From CAZDCZ01 sp964504155 (GTDB taxonomy: Bacteria > Bacteroidota > Bacteroidia > Bacteroidales > UBA12077): a stretch of DNA of 17,532 nt. Of this stretch, positions 1-8,261 are shown piece by piece (the first letter of the stretch is position 1; every line of letters starts with the position of its first letter). The position numbers and the translations under genes were made by a program. The stretch spans positions 1 through 17,532 of the forward strand of contig CAZDCZ010000064.1 of assembly GCA_964504155.1 (NCBI GenBank), written 5' to 3'. The notes beneath the pieces were generated by a model. It saw nothing but the letters and a program-made list of their open reading frames with translations, did not search any database and was not told where the DNA came from.

Positions 1-20
1 ATTGGGCTTTCAGCCCGGAT
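1..20. repeat. Short GC-rich hairpin at window edge
   Basis: GGGCT (4-8) and AGCCC (12-16) form a perfect 5-bp stem around a 3-nt loop, and two G-T wobbles can extend it. This GC-rich block stands out in AT-rich DNA. It lies about 55 nt beyond the stop of the minus-strand phosphatase gene, so it could be part of that gene's 3' end. It could also be a single REP-like intergenic repeat unit. No T-tract follows it on either strand within view, and only one copy is present, so neither reading is established. Confidence 0.3.
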
Positions 21-73
21 TATAATGATTCTCCACAACTTTTTAAAGTGATCCGTTTTTTATAGATTAAAGA

Positions 74-3000
74 TTAAAATCTTCTTCCAATAAATATAAT
101 ATCATCAATTTGCTCTAAATCTCCTTTCCATTCAAAGAAAGATTTTTCTAATTCTTTCCCATGTTGTTTAATGTCTATATCTTGTATAGATTGTAGTAAT
201 GCGAGCATATTCTTTTTTCTGAATTTTTTATTGTCAGGACCACCAAATTGATCGGCATAACCATCAGAGAAAATATAAACTGTATCTCCTTTTTGTATCT
301 TGAATTTATGATTCGTAAATTTTCTTTTTTCTTTAGATATGCTTCTGCCAATGGCAAAACGATTTGCTTTTGTTTCAATTATTTCTCCATTGCGAATAAT
401 AATTAATGGATTATATGCTCCTGCATATTCAAGAGTTTTGTTTTTCTTATCGTAACTAACAAGAGCAAGATCCATTCCGTCATTAATAATTCCGGCTTCC
501 ATATCATCTTTTTGATGTAAAGCATCTGAAATGCCGGCATTCAAATGATTAAGTATTTCTGCCGGTTCTAATATCTCATACTCTTTAACAATTTTTGTTA
601 ACATAGAATGTCCCATAATCGACAGAAATGCTCCGGGAACTCCGTGTCCCGTACAATCTACTGCAGCAAACATTTCCTTGTCTTTAAAGCTTTCCATCCA
701 GTAAAAATCACCACTTACAATGTCTTTCGGACGGAAAAATACGAATGTATTTTCAAATGGAACATCTGGAGGTAGTATTGCCATTTGTATTCTTCGAGCA
801 TATTTTATACTTCCTAATATATCCGAATTCTTTTGCTCTAGTTCATTACTTTTTTTAACTACTTCGGCAGTACGCTCTTTAACTTTTTCTTCAAGTATCT
901 TTTTCTCGCGAATAAGATTACGTTCTCGATTATTTATATAACTTATTATTGATATAATAATAATAGTTAATATAGATAAAATAAACCACCATCGTTTATA
1001 AAGAGGGGGTTTAATAACAAAACTATAACTTACAGGTTCGGTATTCCACTGCCCTGAACTGTTTTTTGCTTTTACCAGAAAAATATATTTGTTTGCCGAT
1101 AACGACGAAAAATTAGCCATTGTTTGAGTTGTAACCGGTTGCCAATCTTTATCGGCACCTACTAATTTTGTTTGATACTTTACGGCATTAGGATTTTCAA
1201 GGCAAATGCTGTTATAGTTAAATATAATAGAATTTTCGGTATGTTTTAATTTGAGATTTTTGGTCATTAATCTATCTTCCATATTAACTCTGAAACGCGA
1301 AATGTTTGTAATAGGTTGTATAGTACTTGTTGTTTCGAATTCGGGCTGATATTTAATTACCCCATCTACCGTTCCAAACCAAATATGATTGTTTTGATCT
1401 TTGTAAGTCGCATTATCTAAGGCTTCTATGCCTGTAAATCCATTTTTTTGAGTATAAGTTGTTATTATACCATTGGGCGAAATTTTATTTAAACCTTTAT
1501 TTGTCCCAATAAAGATATTATTATTATTATCAATATTTATCAAAGAAATTTGGTTCGATAAAAGTCCGTCTTTTATTTTATATTCTTTTAAAACTTTTGT
1601 TCTATCGTAGATTATTACTCCTTTTATACTTGTTCCAATAATAATATTGCCATTTTTATCTTCGTTTATACATTTGGGCGTTGAAACAGTATTTAAATCT
1701 ATTTGTTTTATTATTGTATCTTTAATGTAACATAATCCTTTGTCTCTAGCTCCAACCCATAAGTTGTCTTCAGAATCAACAAATAATGAAGTAATGTCGT
1801 TTCCTGAAAGACCATCTGTTTGGCTAATACGTCCATATTCCATAGTATTAATATTGTAAAATATTAAGCCGTCAGCTGAACCAAGCCACAGAATGTTTTT
1901 CGAATCTATTACCAATGCATTTACTGTAGGTATTCTTCCAAAATATTGATTTATACGAGGATTATATATAAAACGTTTTTCAGATATGTCGTATTTTGTT
2001 ACTCCATTATCACTTGTCCCAATCCAAATATTATTATTATTATCTTTTTTTAAAAACCGTATTTGATTTCCAATATAATTAGTATTTTGATTATAGTATG
2101 TGCATTTATTATCTAAATTTTTTGCCTTGGGATTATAAACCGTGATTCCCGAATTAGTCCCAAACCAGTAATTTCCATCTTTGTCTTTTTCGATAGCAAA
2201 AACCTGTGGGTTCGATAATCCATTTTCTTTAGTGAAATTAATAAATTTCTCTCCTTTGAAAATAGCTATTCCATGGCTATTTGTTCCAATAATAATATTT
2301 CCTTCTATATCTTCTTTAATGCATCTTATTTCTACATCTTTTAATCCATTTTTTTTATCAAAGTTTGTAATGTTATTATCAGAGAATTTTGAAATACCGC
2401 CGCCCCATGTTCCGGCATATATATTTCCTTGAGAATCTTCAGCAATAGTACTAATAAAGTTATTTGCTAAGCCATCACGTGAGTCATAAATAGATATCTT
2501 TTTACTTTTTGCATCATATTTATAAAGGCCTCCGTGATATGTTCCAAACCATATATTGCCTTTGTTATCTTCATGCATTGTTGTGATTTGAAAATATGTT
2601 GAGAGGTTTTTTAAGAAATAATTTTCAAATGTATTTTTGCTTTCATCGTATTTTTTAATTCCGGCAGCTGTTATCAAGAATATTGTATCGTTTTTAAATT
2701 TAGTGCTGGAAAAGATTATATCACTTAATTTTTTACCTTTATATTGTTCGTACGAGATTTTTGATATATTTCGTTCTTCGGGATTTTTAATAATAAATAA
2801 TCCGTCTCCATGAGTTGTTATCCAAATTCTTCCTTTTTTATCTTCAATAAACGATGTAATATCGCCTTTTATAATATTTGATAATGGATGTACAAAATGT
2901 TGCTTATCAGAAACTATTGATATGCCTCCTCCGGTATGACCAAACCAGATTCTGTTTTTTGAGTCTTTAAATATCTTTCTTACAGCATTTTCTGCAAATC

Positions 3001-3265
3001 CATCAGATGTTGAATAATTTACAAACGACACACCATCAAATCGTGATGCTCCGCTTTTTGTTCCAATCCATAGATATCCGTGTTCGTCTTGTAGAACATC
3101 GTAAACTTTTGATTGCGATAGACCCTCATGAACACTATAATAATCGAAATAGTAATTCTGAGAATATGTTGTATTAATGTTTAATAATGTAATTAAACAA
3201 AAAAAAGTTATTCGCTTAATTAAGCGAATAACTTTTTTATTATTTGGGTATTTGGAATTTCTCAT
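74..3265 (-). CDS. Propeller/Y_Y_Y sensor with SpoIIE-type protein phosphatase domain
   Basis: Predicted membrane signalling protein of 1063 aa. An N-terminal hydrophobic signal (about residues 12-35) is followed by 13 clear Reg_prop repeats of the form D-x-x-G/N-x-I-W-x-G-T, plus one degenerate copy. That fits two seven-bladed propellers. A Y_Y_Y domain (about 660-745), one transmembrane helix (about 759-776), a charged coiled coil (about 777-812) and a C-terminal PP2C/SpoIIE phosphatase follow. Phosphatase metal-site motifs are visible: VSGDFYW (Asp853), VDCTGHG (Asp870), SDGYADQ (Asp1001) and the Asp pair 1054-1055. The family usually dephosphorylates Ser/Thr of STAS-type anti-anti-sigma proteins; the partner here is unknown and not encoded in the window. 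The sensor half would be periplasmic and the phosphatase cytoplasmic. The gene starts 13 nt after the caspase-lipoprotein stop, so the two are probably cotranscribed. No alternative ATG, GTG or TTG start exists before the end of the signal peptide. The n-region codons contain a 38-bp palindrome. Confidence 0.9.
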   Translation of the reverse strand: MRNSKYPNNKKVIRLIKRITFFCLITLLNINTTYSQNYYFDYYSVHEGLSQSKVYDVLQDEHGYLWIGTKSGASRFDGVSFVNYSTSDGFAENAVRKIFKDSKNRIWFGHTGGGISIVSDKQHFVHPLSNIIKGDITSFIEDKKGRIWITTHGDGLFIIKNPEERNISKISYEQYKGKKLSDIIFSSTKFKNDTIFLITAAGIKKYDESKNTFENYFLKNLSTYFQITTMHEDNKGNIWFGTYHGGLYKYDAKSKKISIYDSRDGLANNFISTIAEDSQGNIYAGTWGGGISKFSDNNITNFDKKNGLKDVEIRCIKEDIEGNIIIGTNSHGIAIFKGEKFINFTKENGLSNPQVFAIEKDKDGNYWFGTNSGITVYNPKAKNLDNKCTYYNQNTNYIGNQIRFLKKDNNNNIWIGTSDNGVTKYDISEKRFIYNPRINQYFGRIPTVNALVIDSKNILWLGSADGLIFYNINTMEYGRISQTDGLSGNDITSLFVDSEDNLWVGARDKGLCYIKDTIIKQIDLNTVSTPKCINEDKNGNIIIGTSIKGVIIYDRTKVLKEYKIKDGLLSNQISLINIDNNNNIFIGTNKGLNKISPNGIITTYTQKNGFTGIEALDNATYKDQNNHIWFGTVDGVIKYQPEFETTSTIQPITNISRFRVNMEDRLMTKNLKLKHTENSIIFNYNSICLENPNAVKYQTKLVGADKDWQPVTTQTMANFSSLSANKYIFLVKAKNSSGQWNTEPVSYSFVIKPPLYKRWWFILSILTIIIISIISYINNRERNLIREKKILEEKVKERTAEVVKKSNELEQKNSDILGSIKYARRIQMAILPPDVPFENTFVFFRPKDIVSGDFYWMESFKDKEMFAAVDCTGHGVPGAFLSIMGHSMLTKIVKEYEILEPAEILNHLNAGISDALHQKDDMEAGIINDGMDLALVSYDKKNKTLEYAGAYNPLIIIRNGEIIETKANRFAIGRSISKEKRKFTNHKFKIQKGDTVYIFSDGYADQFGGPDNKKFRKKNMLALLQSIQDIDIKQHGKELEKSFFEWKGDLEQIDDIIFIGRRF
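3201..3238 (-). terminator. Perfect 38-bp palindrome, terminator-shaped, inside a CDS
   Basis: The left arm (3201-3219) is an exact reverse complement of the right arm (3220-3238). Each arm has an A6 or T6 end, GTTATTCGC or its complement, and an AT-rich centre (TTAATTAA). As minus-strand RNA it folds into a long stem with four G-C pairs running into a U6 tract, the form of an intrinsic terminator or attenuator. It begins 41 nt after the stop of the caspase-lipoprotein gene, yet lies in codons 10-22 of the next gene. It may terminate part of the transcripts after the first gene, modulated by translation of the second. The symmetry allows action on both strands, but no plus-strand gene leads into it. 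Confidence 0.65.
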
Positions 3266-3278
3266 AAGGTAAATTTTA

Positions 3279-5624
3279 TTATTTAGAAATAAAGAAGAAG
3301 GTTCCTCCTTCGTCTTCTAGTCCTGCTATTTTTCCGAATTGAGGTTTTTGTATCCCGCTTTTTGCAACTGCAATCGTAACTTTCGAAACAATATTTTCTA
3401 TTGGAAGACAAGCATTCGGATTGTTTCTTAATGTGTTGGCAAAAGTTCGAGTAAATTGTGAATTATCAACAGCTAATTCATAACCTGCAGAAGAAAATAC
3501 CTGAGATGATTTAAATTTTGTTGCTTCCCAATCTCCACAATCTCTGTCTTTTGGTATCGATCGCATGGCTTGGTAAAATGTTGGTCCCGATTCACAAGCA
3601 TCTGTTATTATTAATGTATGTGTTATAAAATTAGAATATGATTGAAGCGACGATTTTAATGAGTTAATATTAAAATACGTGAATTCGTCATCTCTTTTTG
3701 CATTTGTAGGTATCCAATAACCAGTTTCGTTAATAAACTTTCCATGTCCGGCATACCAAACAAGTAATGAATTAACCTGATTGCTTCTAACAAGATCGCG
3801 AAGTTCGATAGAAAAGAATTTTTCCATCTCTATTTTTGTCATATCTTTTTTGTGAATAATATTATGAATCTTGTAATTAGAAAGAGCTGCTTTCATCATG
3901 CTTATATCTTTAATAGGACCATCAAGACTAGCAAAAGTTTCGTAATTTGAATTTTCAATAAATATTACCCATGTTTTTCCCATTGGGTTATCTTGTGATA
4001 TTGCTAAAGCTTCTCTATTTATTTTGAATTCTTGTTTTGTAATATTGCCGTAAACATCTTCTGCTTTGATAATAAATTTATTCTTATTTGCGATATTAAT
4101 AGTTGCAAAAAATTCGGGATTTTTTATGTCGCTAGGATAGCTAGCATTCATATTATCAATAGTTATATTTTTTATATAACTCTCGTCTTGAATTTTTCCT
4201 TCTATATATAACTTGTTATTTTCAATATCTAAGTATATCTCTCCCGACGAAGAAGCATAAGGAGCTAACAAACTTACTTTAGGAGCATTAATTTCTGTTT
4301 TGTTTAATTTGTATGTTGTTCCAAGAATATTATTATAGACATCTGCAATTGTAACAGCAATGTTGTTTTTATTTTCGACATTTATAGTTATTTCAAACTC
4401 GTTATTTTCCGAGTTTTCTTTAAAATTAACATCTTTCCCATTTATTCTTGCATATTTAATATTGCTTTCATCATTTATTTGTCCCTTAATAATGATTTTT
4501 TTTGCATCCTTAGTTATGTTTAAGATATTATTATTAACTTTTTGATTTAACAATACTAACTGTGGAATATTTGTTTCTCTATTTAATTCATATAATCGTT
4601 TGTTAACAAGAGCAAGTCTGTCATTGGCATCAGCATTATCGTTAGTAAACGAAATGTATTTTTTATAATCAGAAATAGCTTTTTTATATTGAGTAATTTC
4701 TTCGTTTGATTTTGCACGATAGAAATAAGCTAAAGCATTGTCGCTATCTAATGATAATACTTTACTAAAATCATTAATTGCGCTTTGATGTTGGTTGAAT
4801 TCCTGATAGTATAATCCTCTGGTAAAATATGCTTTTTCGTTATTATTGTCGATAACTATAACTTTCGATAAATCGTCTATAGCTTTAGAGTAATCGAATT
4901 TTTCTTTATAAGCTCTGCTTCTAATCCAATATGCATCTTTGCATTTAGAGTCGATATTAATTGCTTTATTGCAAATATTAATAGATTGATCGAATTTGCT
5001 AGATTTGTATAAAATATCGGCTAAAGCAATATGCGATTTAATATCTTTATCACTTAGCTCAATAGCTTTTCTGAAATCATTTTCGGCTAAATTGTAAATT
5101 TTTAATTTGTCAGCAATATACCCATGCCAATAATAATTGTGTAATGTTTTGTTTAACTCCAGAAGATGATTGCTTTCAAGTAATGCCTTATTATATTTTT
5201 TAAGTTTAATGTACGACATCATTTTTAAATCGTAAGCTTTGTTCATTTCTTTATCAAGAGAAGTGGCCCCTGATAACATTTTAATAGCTTTTTCGTAATT
5301 TTCTAATTTGTAATATAACCTTCCGGCATTAAATAATATGTTCTCGTCTTTAGTATTTAGGGCAGAAGCTCTTTTGTAATCATCGGCAGCCTTTTCTAGC
5401 TCTTCTGATTTTTCATATGCTTTGGCTCTCGAAAGATAAGCGTTAACATATTCAGGTTTTTCTTTTATAAGTTTAGTAAATTGCAATATGGCATCTTGGT
5501 AATTCCCTGAGTCCATGAAATTTTTACCGGTATCGTATAGCTTAGGACTACATGCTATAATAGAAAGAAAAATAAAGCTTAGAGGAATGATTAATAAACT
5601 TGTTTTTAGTTTTATCGATTTCAT
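3279..5624 (-). CDS. TPR lipoprotein with Ig-like repeats and C-terminal caspase-like (C14) peptidase domain
   Basis: 781 aa. A lipoprotein signal ends at Cys25 (SIIAC), so the protein is probably lipid-anchored on the periplasmic side or outer membrane. Nine TPR units follow (about 30-330), a protein-binding superhelix. Two related beta-rich Ig-like units (about 365-445 and 446-546) share the patterns INDES/IQDES and ADVYNN/EDVYGN. The C-terminal domain (about 547-781) is a caspase-fold peptidase with the expected dyad: His627 in WYAGHGK and Cys677 in ITDACESG. Peptidase_C14 proteins are Cys proteases, and bacterial members often cut after Arg or Lys; substrate and activation are unknown here. 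The start is supported by the signal sequence and by a promoter-like element upstream. The gene is the first of a two-gene operon with the sensor-phosphatase. An inactive paralog is unlikely because both catalytic residues are present. Confidence 0.88.
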   Translation of the reverse strand: MKSIKLKTSLLIIPLSFIFLSIIACSPKLYDTGKNFMDSGNYQDAILQFTKLIKEKPEYVNAYLSRAKAYEKSEELEKAADDYKRASALNTKDENILFNAGRLYYKLENYEKAIKMLSGATSLDKEMNKAYDLKMMSYIKLKKYNKALLESNHLLELNKTLHNYYWHGYIADKLKIYNLAENDFRKAIELSDKDIKSHIALADILYKSSKFDQSINICNKAINIDSKCKDAYWIRSRAYKEKFDYSKAIDDLSKVIVIDNNNEKAYFTRGLYYQEFNQHQSAINDFSKVLSLDSDNALAYFYRAKSNEEITQYKKAISDYKKYISFTNDNADANDRLALVNKRLYELNRETNIPQLVLLNQKVNNNILNITKDAKKIIIKGQINDESNIKYARINGKDVNFKENSENNEFEITINVENKNNIAVTIADVYNNILGTTYKLNKTEINAPKVSLLAPYASSSGEIYLDIENNKLYIEGKIQDESYIKNITIDNMNASYPSDIKNPEFFATINIANKNKFIIKAEDVYGNITKQEFKINREALAISQDNPMGKTWVIFIENSNYETFASLDGPIKDISMMKAALSNYKIHNIIHKKDMTKIEMEKFFSIELRDLVRSNQVNSLLVWYAGHGKFINETGYWIPTNAKRDDEFTYFNINSLKSSLQSYSNFITHTLIITDACESGPTFYQAMRSIPKDRDCGDWEATKFKSSQVFSSAGYELAVDNSQFTRTFANTLRNNPNACLPIENIVSKVTIAVAKSGIQKPQFGKIAGLEDEGGTFFFISK

Positions 5625-5680
5625 CTTATTATGGGGTTTAATTAACTATTTATATACAGATTATTATAAGTGATGATTAT

Positions 5681-5711
5681 CAAATTTACAAAAGCTTTTC
5701 AATAATACGAA
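5681..5711 (-). promoter_or_regulatory. Bacteroidota-type promoter for the caspase-lipoprotein operon
   Basis: Read on the minus strand, TTCG (5711-5708) is followed by a 19-nt spacer and TAAATTTG (5688-5681). The latter matches the TAnnTTTG -7 consensus of Bacteroidota, while TTCG is one base from the TTTG -33 element. The predicted leader is about 50 nt. It lies in the 121-bp gap between ribD and this gene, so the operon can be transcribed independently of ribD. AT-rich DNA gives chance matches. Confidence 0.45.
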
Positions 5712-5745
5712 ATTAAATTATACCTTGTTGCATAATTTGTTATTA

Positions 5746-6813
5746 TTAATCTTTATTTTTGATTATGAGCAATTTGCTGTTGCTTAATTGTTTTTCTTTT
5801 ATAAAATTATTAGTAGAAAAAACAGGAGCTTTTATCCCTTCAATAATATTTTTTGTATTAATAAAAATGCGTGCTTCATCCCAATAATTATTTTCAATAA
5901 AATAAGAAAGGGTTTTTCCCCCTCCTTCAATAATAATAGATTGAATATTTCTTTTATATAAAATATTAAATAATTGTTTCCCAATATCATTAGAAAAGTT
6001 AACAAATTCAATGCCAATATTTTTTGATAATATTTTGTGTATTTCATTTTTTCTTGAATTGTCAGCAATTATTATTGTTGGTGCTTCTTTATTAAAGATA
6101 TTAAGTTCCGATTTTAATTTTAATTCTTTATCAATAACAATTCGTAAGGGATTATTCCCTATCCAATTTCTAGCAGTTAAATTTGGGTTGTCTAATATTG
6201 CGGTATTTGTTCCAATTAGGATGCTTTGTTCTTCGGTTCTCCATTTATGAACCAATGTTTTTGCATATTCGTCTGTTAGCCATATTGGCTTTTGTCCATC
6301 GTTTGGTTTCCTTTTTATATCTATAAGCCCATCTGCTGATTGAGCCCACTTTAAAATTATATATGGTCTTTGTTTTTCCTGAAAAGTAAAAAACCGTTTA
6401 TTAAGTTCCCGGCATTCGTTTTCAAGTACACCTGTTTTAACATTGCATCCTGCATTTTTTAATATTTCTATTCCTTTACCCGATACTTTTGATGAGGTGT
6501 CAATACTTCCTATTACAACATTGGGGATTTGTTTTGAAGCAATTAGATTTGCACATGGTGGAGTTTTTCCGTAGTGAGAGCATGGTTCTAAGTTAACATA
6601 TATAGTAGATTGTTTAAGCAATTCTGTATTTACAACAGAATTTATAGCATTTACTTCTGCATGAGCTTCACCATATTTTTTATGATACCCTTCTCCAATT
6701 ATTTGGTTCTTATATACAATTACAGAACCAACCATCGGATTAGGAGACGTATTACCTTGTCCTAATTGTGCTAGTTCCAAACATCTTTTCATATATTTGT
6801 TATCTATTTCCAT
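5746..6813 (-). CDS. ribD: Bifunctional diaminohydroxyphosphoribosylaminopyrimidine deaminase / uracil reductase RibD
   Basis: 355 aa, the usual length. RibD performs the second and third steps of riboflavin synthesis: deamination of the pyrimidine from GTP cyclohydrolase II, then NADPH-dependent reduction of the ribose. The N-terminal cytidine-deaminase-like half has the zinc site His51-Ala-Glu53, Cys78 and Cys87, in HAEVNAI and PCSHYGKTPPC. It also has the TSPNPMVGSV substrate loop. The C-terminal reductase half (about 148-355) starts with RPYIILKWAQSADG and contains IEGGGKTLSYF. The chosen ATG gives the typical short lead before YMKRCLELA. The gene is divergent from prmC, with only 20 bp between the two start codons. 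No other rib gene is in the window, so the pathway genes are dispersed. Confidence 0.96.
   Translation of the reverse strand: MEIDNKYMKRCLELAQLGQGNTSPNPMVGSVIVYKNQIIGEGYHKKYGEAHAEVNAINSVVNTELLKQSTIYVNLEPCSHYGKTPPCANLIASKQIPNVVIGSIDTSSKVSGKGIEILKNAGCNVKTGVLENECRELNKRFFTFQEKQRPYIILKWAQSADGLIDIKRKPNDGQKPIWLTDEYAKTLVHKWRTEEQSILIGTNTAILDNPNLTARNWIGNNPLRIVIDKELKLKSELNIFNKEAPTIIIADNSRKNEIHKILSKNIGIEFVNFSNDIGKQLFNILYKRNIQSIIIEGGGKTLSYFIENNYWDEARIFINTKNIIEGIKAPVFSTNNFIKEKQLSNSKLLIIKNKD
6792..6799 (+). promoter_or_regulatory. Candidate -7 box for prmC, inside the ribD coding sequence
   Basis: TATATTTG fits TAnnTTTG and sits 35 nt before the prmC ATG. The nearest -33-like element (ATTG, ending 6768) is 23 nt upstream, somewhat far. 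Because only 20 bp separate the divergent starts, the prmC promoter must overlap ribD codons, and this is the best candidate seen. Confidence 0.28.
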
Positions 6814-6833
6814 CTTGTAATTCTTAATTTATT

Positions 6834-7706
6834 ATGAACGAAAAGAATATCGAAATCAAAAATATAATAATTTTTATTAAAAATAAGCTAAAAGAAAAAT
6901 ATCCTCCGGAAGAAATTAATGGTTTTATAAATATAATATTTGAAGATTTATTAAATTTTTCAAATGTTGATATTCATATGAACCTAAATCAAAAGCTCGA
7001 TAATAAAGTAATATATAAGCTCGAAAGAATAATAAACGAATTAATCCAAGAAAAACCTATACAGTATATTTTGGGGAATGCTCATTTTTATGATTTAAAG
7101 CTTAAAGTATCACCAGATGTGTTAATTCCTCGACAAGAAACCGAAGAACTGGTAGATTGGATTATTACAACTAATAAAAATAGAAAGCCAAATATTTTAG
7201 ATATTGGTACAGGAAGTGGATGTATTGCTATAACTCTTGCAAAAAATATTGTTGATTCTAAAGTTTCGGCTTTCGATATTTCGAAGAGAGCCTTAAAAAT
7301 TGCCAAAGAAAATAGCATTATTAATGAAGTGAATGTTGATTTTTCGGAATATAATATTATTGAACAAAGTAATTGCATAAATTATAAATACGATATTATT
7401 GTTAGTAATCCTCCATATATTTGCGAGAAAGAAAGGAAATTAATGAATGAGAATGTTTTAGGAAACGAACCGGAATTGGCCTTGTTTGTTCCTAATAATG
7501 ATCCCTTGATTTTTTATAGGAAAATTTTAGAATTTGCAAAAAATAGTCTTTCAGAAAAAGGGAAAGTATTTTTTGAAATAAATGAAGCTTATGGGATAGA
7601 AATGAAAAAATTAATGGGAGAAATGGGTTACGATGAAATAATATTGAAAAAAGATATTAATTCTAGAGACAGAATGATTTGTGGAACACTAAAAGCTAAA
7701 ATCTAG
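6834..7706 (+). CDS. prmC: Release factor glutamine N5-methyltransferase PrmC (HemK)
   Basis: 290 aa, standard length. PrmC uses S-adenosylmethionine to methylate the Gln of the GGQ motif in release factors RF1 and RF2, which raises termination efficiency in the cytoplasm. An N-terminal helical release-factor-binding domain (about 1-85) precedes a Rossmann methyltransferase domain. That domain carries the SAM motif DIGTGSG (123-129) and the catalytic NPPY (192-195), which binds the target glutamine; IPRQETEEL (about 98-106) is also family-typical. recX follows after 1 nt, so the two are probably translationally coupled. One natural substrate, RF2 (prfB), is encoded 2.7 kb downstream on the same strand. 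Confidence 0.96.
   Translation: MNEKNIEIKNIIIFIKNKLKEKYPPEEINGFINIIFEDLLNFSNVDIHMNLNQKLDNKVIYKLERIINELIQEKPIQYILGNAHFYDLKLKVSPDVLIPRQETEELVDWIITTNKNRKPNILDIGTGSGCIAITLAKNIVDSKVSAFDISKRALKIAKENSIINEVNVDFSEYNIIEQSNCINYKYDIIVSNPPYICEKERKLMNENVLGNEPELALFVPNNDPLIFYRKILEFAKNSLSEKGKVFFEINEAYGIEMKKLMGEMGYDEIILKKDINSRDRMICGTLKAKI
6857..6864 (-). promoter_or_regulatory. Candidate -7 box for ribD, inside the prmC coding sequence
   Basis: The reverse complement reads TATTTTTG, matching TAnnTTTG, 44 nt upstream of the ribD start. No good -33 element is visible at 18-20 nt further upstream. It is reported because the ribD promoter has to overlap prmC if both annotated starts are right. Confidence 0.22.
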
Positions 7707-7707
7707 T

Positions 7708-8190
7708 ATGTTCAAAAAATATTTAAATAAAGAACAAGCATTAAAGAGACTTCAGAATTTGTGTTCTAAGTCGGAGAAAAGTAGAGCCGATATTGAAAAG
7801 AAATTATATCAGTGGGGGGTAAACAAGAGCGACATTGAATTTGTAATTAAAAGCTTAGAATCTGACAATTTTATTAACGATGTTCGATATGCAGAGATTT
7901 ATGTACGAGAGAAATTGAACTTAAATAAGTGGGGACGAATTAAGATAAAATATATGTTAATTCAGAAAGGTATAAAAGAGAGTGTAATTAATAATGAATT
8001 AAATAAAATATCAGAAGAGAGATATAAGAATATATTAGAACAATTATTAATTAAAAAACACAAAAGCCTTATAAATATTGATATTGCTAAGCAAAAACAA
8101 AAATTATTATCATATGCATCGAGTCGAGGATTTGAAAGTGGCAAGGTATTTGATATTGTTGTGAAAATAATTGACAACAAAGAAAGTTGA
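7708..8190 (+). CDS. recX: Regulatory protein RecX
   Basis: 160 aa, typical for RecX. It is a small helical protein that binds RecA filaments and modulates strand exchange and the SOS response. Family patterns are visible: CSKSEKSRADIEKKL near residue 20, then SLESDNFINDVRYAEIYVREK, and the WGRIKIKYMLIQKGI block that marks the repeated three-helix units (split here for length). It starts 1 nt after the prmC TAG. recA is not in the window. The stop is TGA, one of the codons read by the RF2 encoded downstream. Divergence is high but the motif order is right. Confidence 0.88.
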   Translation: MFKKYLNKEQALKRLQNLCSKSEKSRADIEKKLYQWGVNKSDIEFVIKSLESDNFINDVRYAEIYVREKLNLNKWGRIKIKYMLIQKGIKESVINNELNKISEERYKNILEQLLIKKHKSLINIDIAKQKQKLLSYASSRGFESGKVFDIVVKIIDNKES

Positions 8191-8199
8191 GTAATTTTG
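8171..8199 (+). promoter_or_regulatory. Bacteroidota-type promoter for the LPP20 lipoprotein pair
   Basis: TTG (8171-8173), an 18-nt spacer and TAATTTTG (8192-8199, exact TAnnTTTG) lie across the end of recX, with a leader of roughly 55-60 nt before the ATG at 8262. The spacing matches the Bacteroidota -33/-7 arrangement. Confidence 0.42.
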
Positions 8200-8261
8200 T
8201 AGATAAAAAATAGAATTATATACAAGAATTACGTATTTTTACTATTCTGATAGTTAATAAT

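Noticed and set aside
1501..1560. ATT triplet runs as a microsatellite
   Set aside because: They encode the Asn-rich loops of the propeller repeats and are explained by protein structure and AT-rich codons.
2181..2432. Plus-strand open frame antisense to the propeller gene
   Set aside because: It mirrors the repeated propeller codons and has no start signal or recognisable domain. The same holds for open frames at 720-941, 4360-4545, 6011-6250, 7088-7378, 7962-8225, 11589-11816, 14061-14378, 14471-14740 and 14941-15129.
5690..5699. AAAAGCTTTT palindrome between ribD and the caspase gene
   Set aside because: Ten bases without flanking symmetry or a T-tract; expected by chance in AT-rich DNA.
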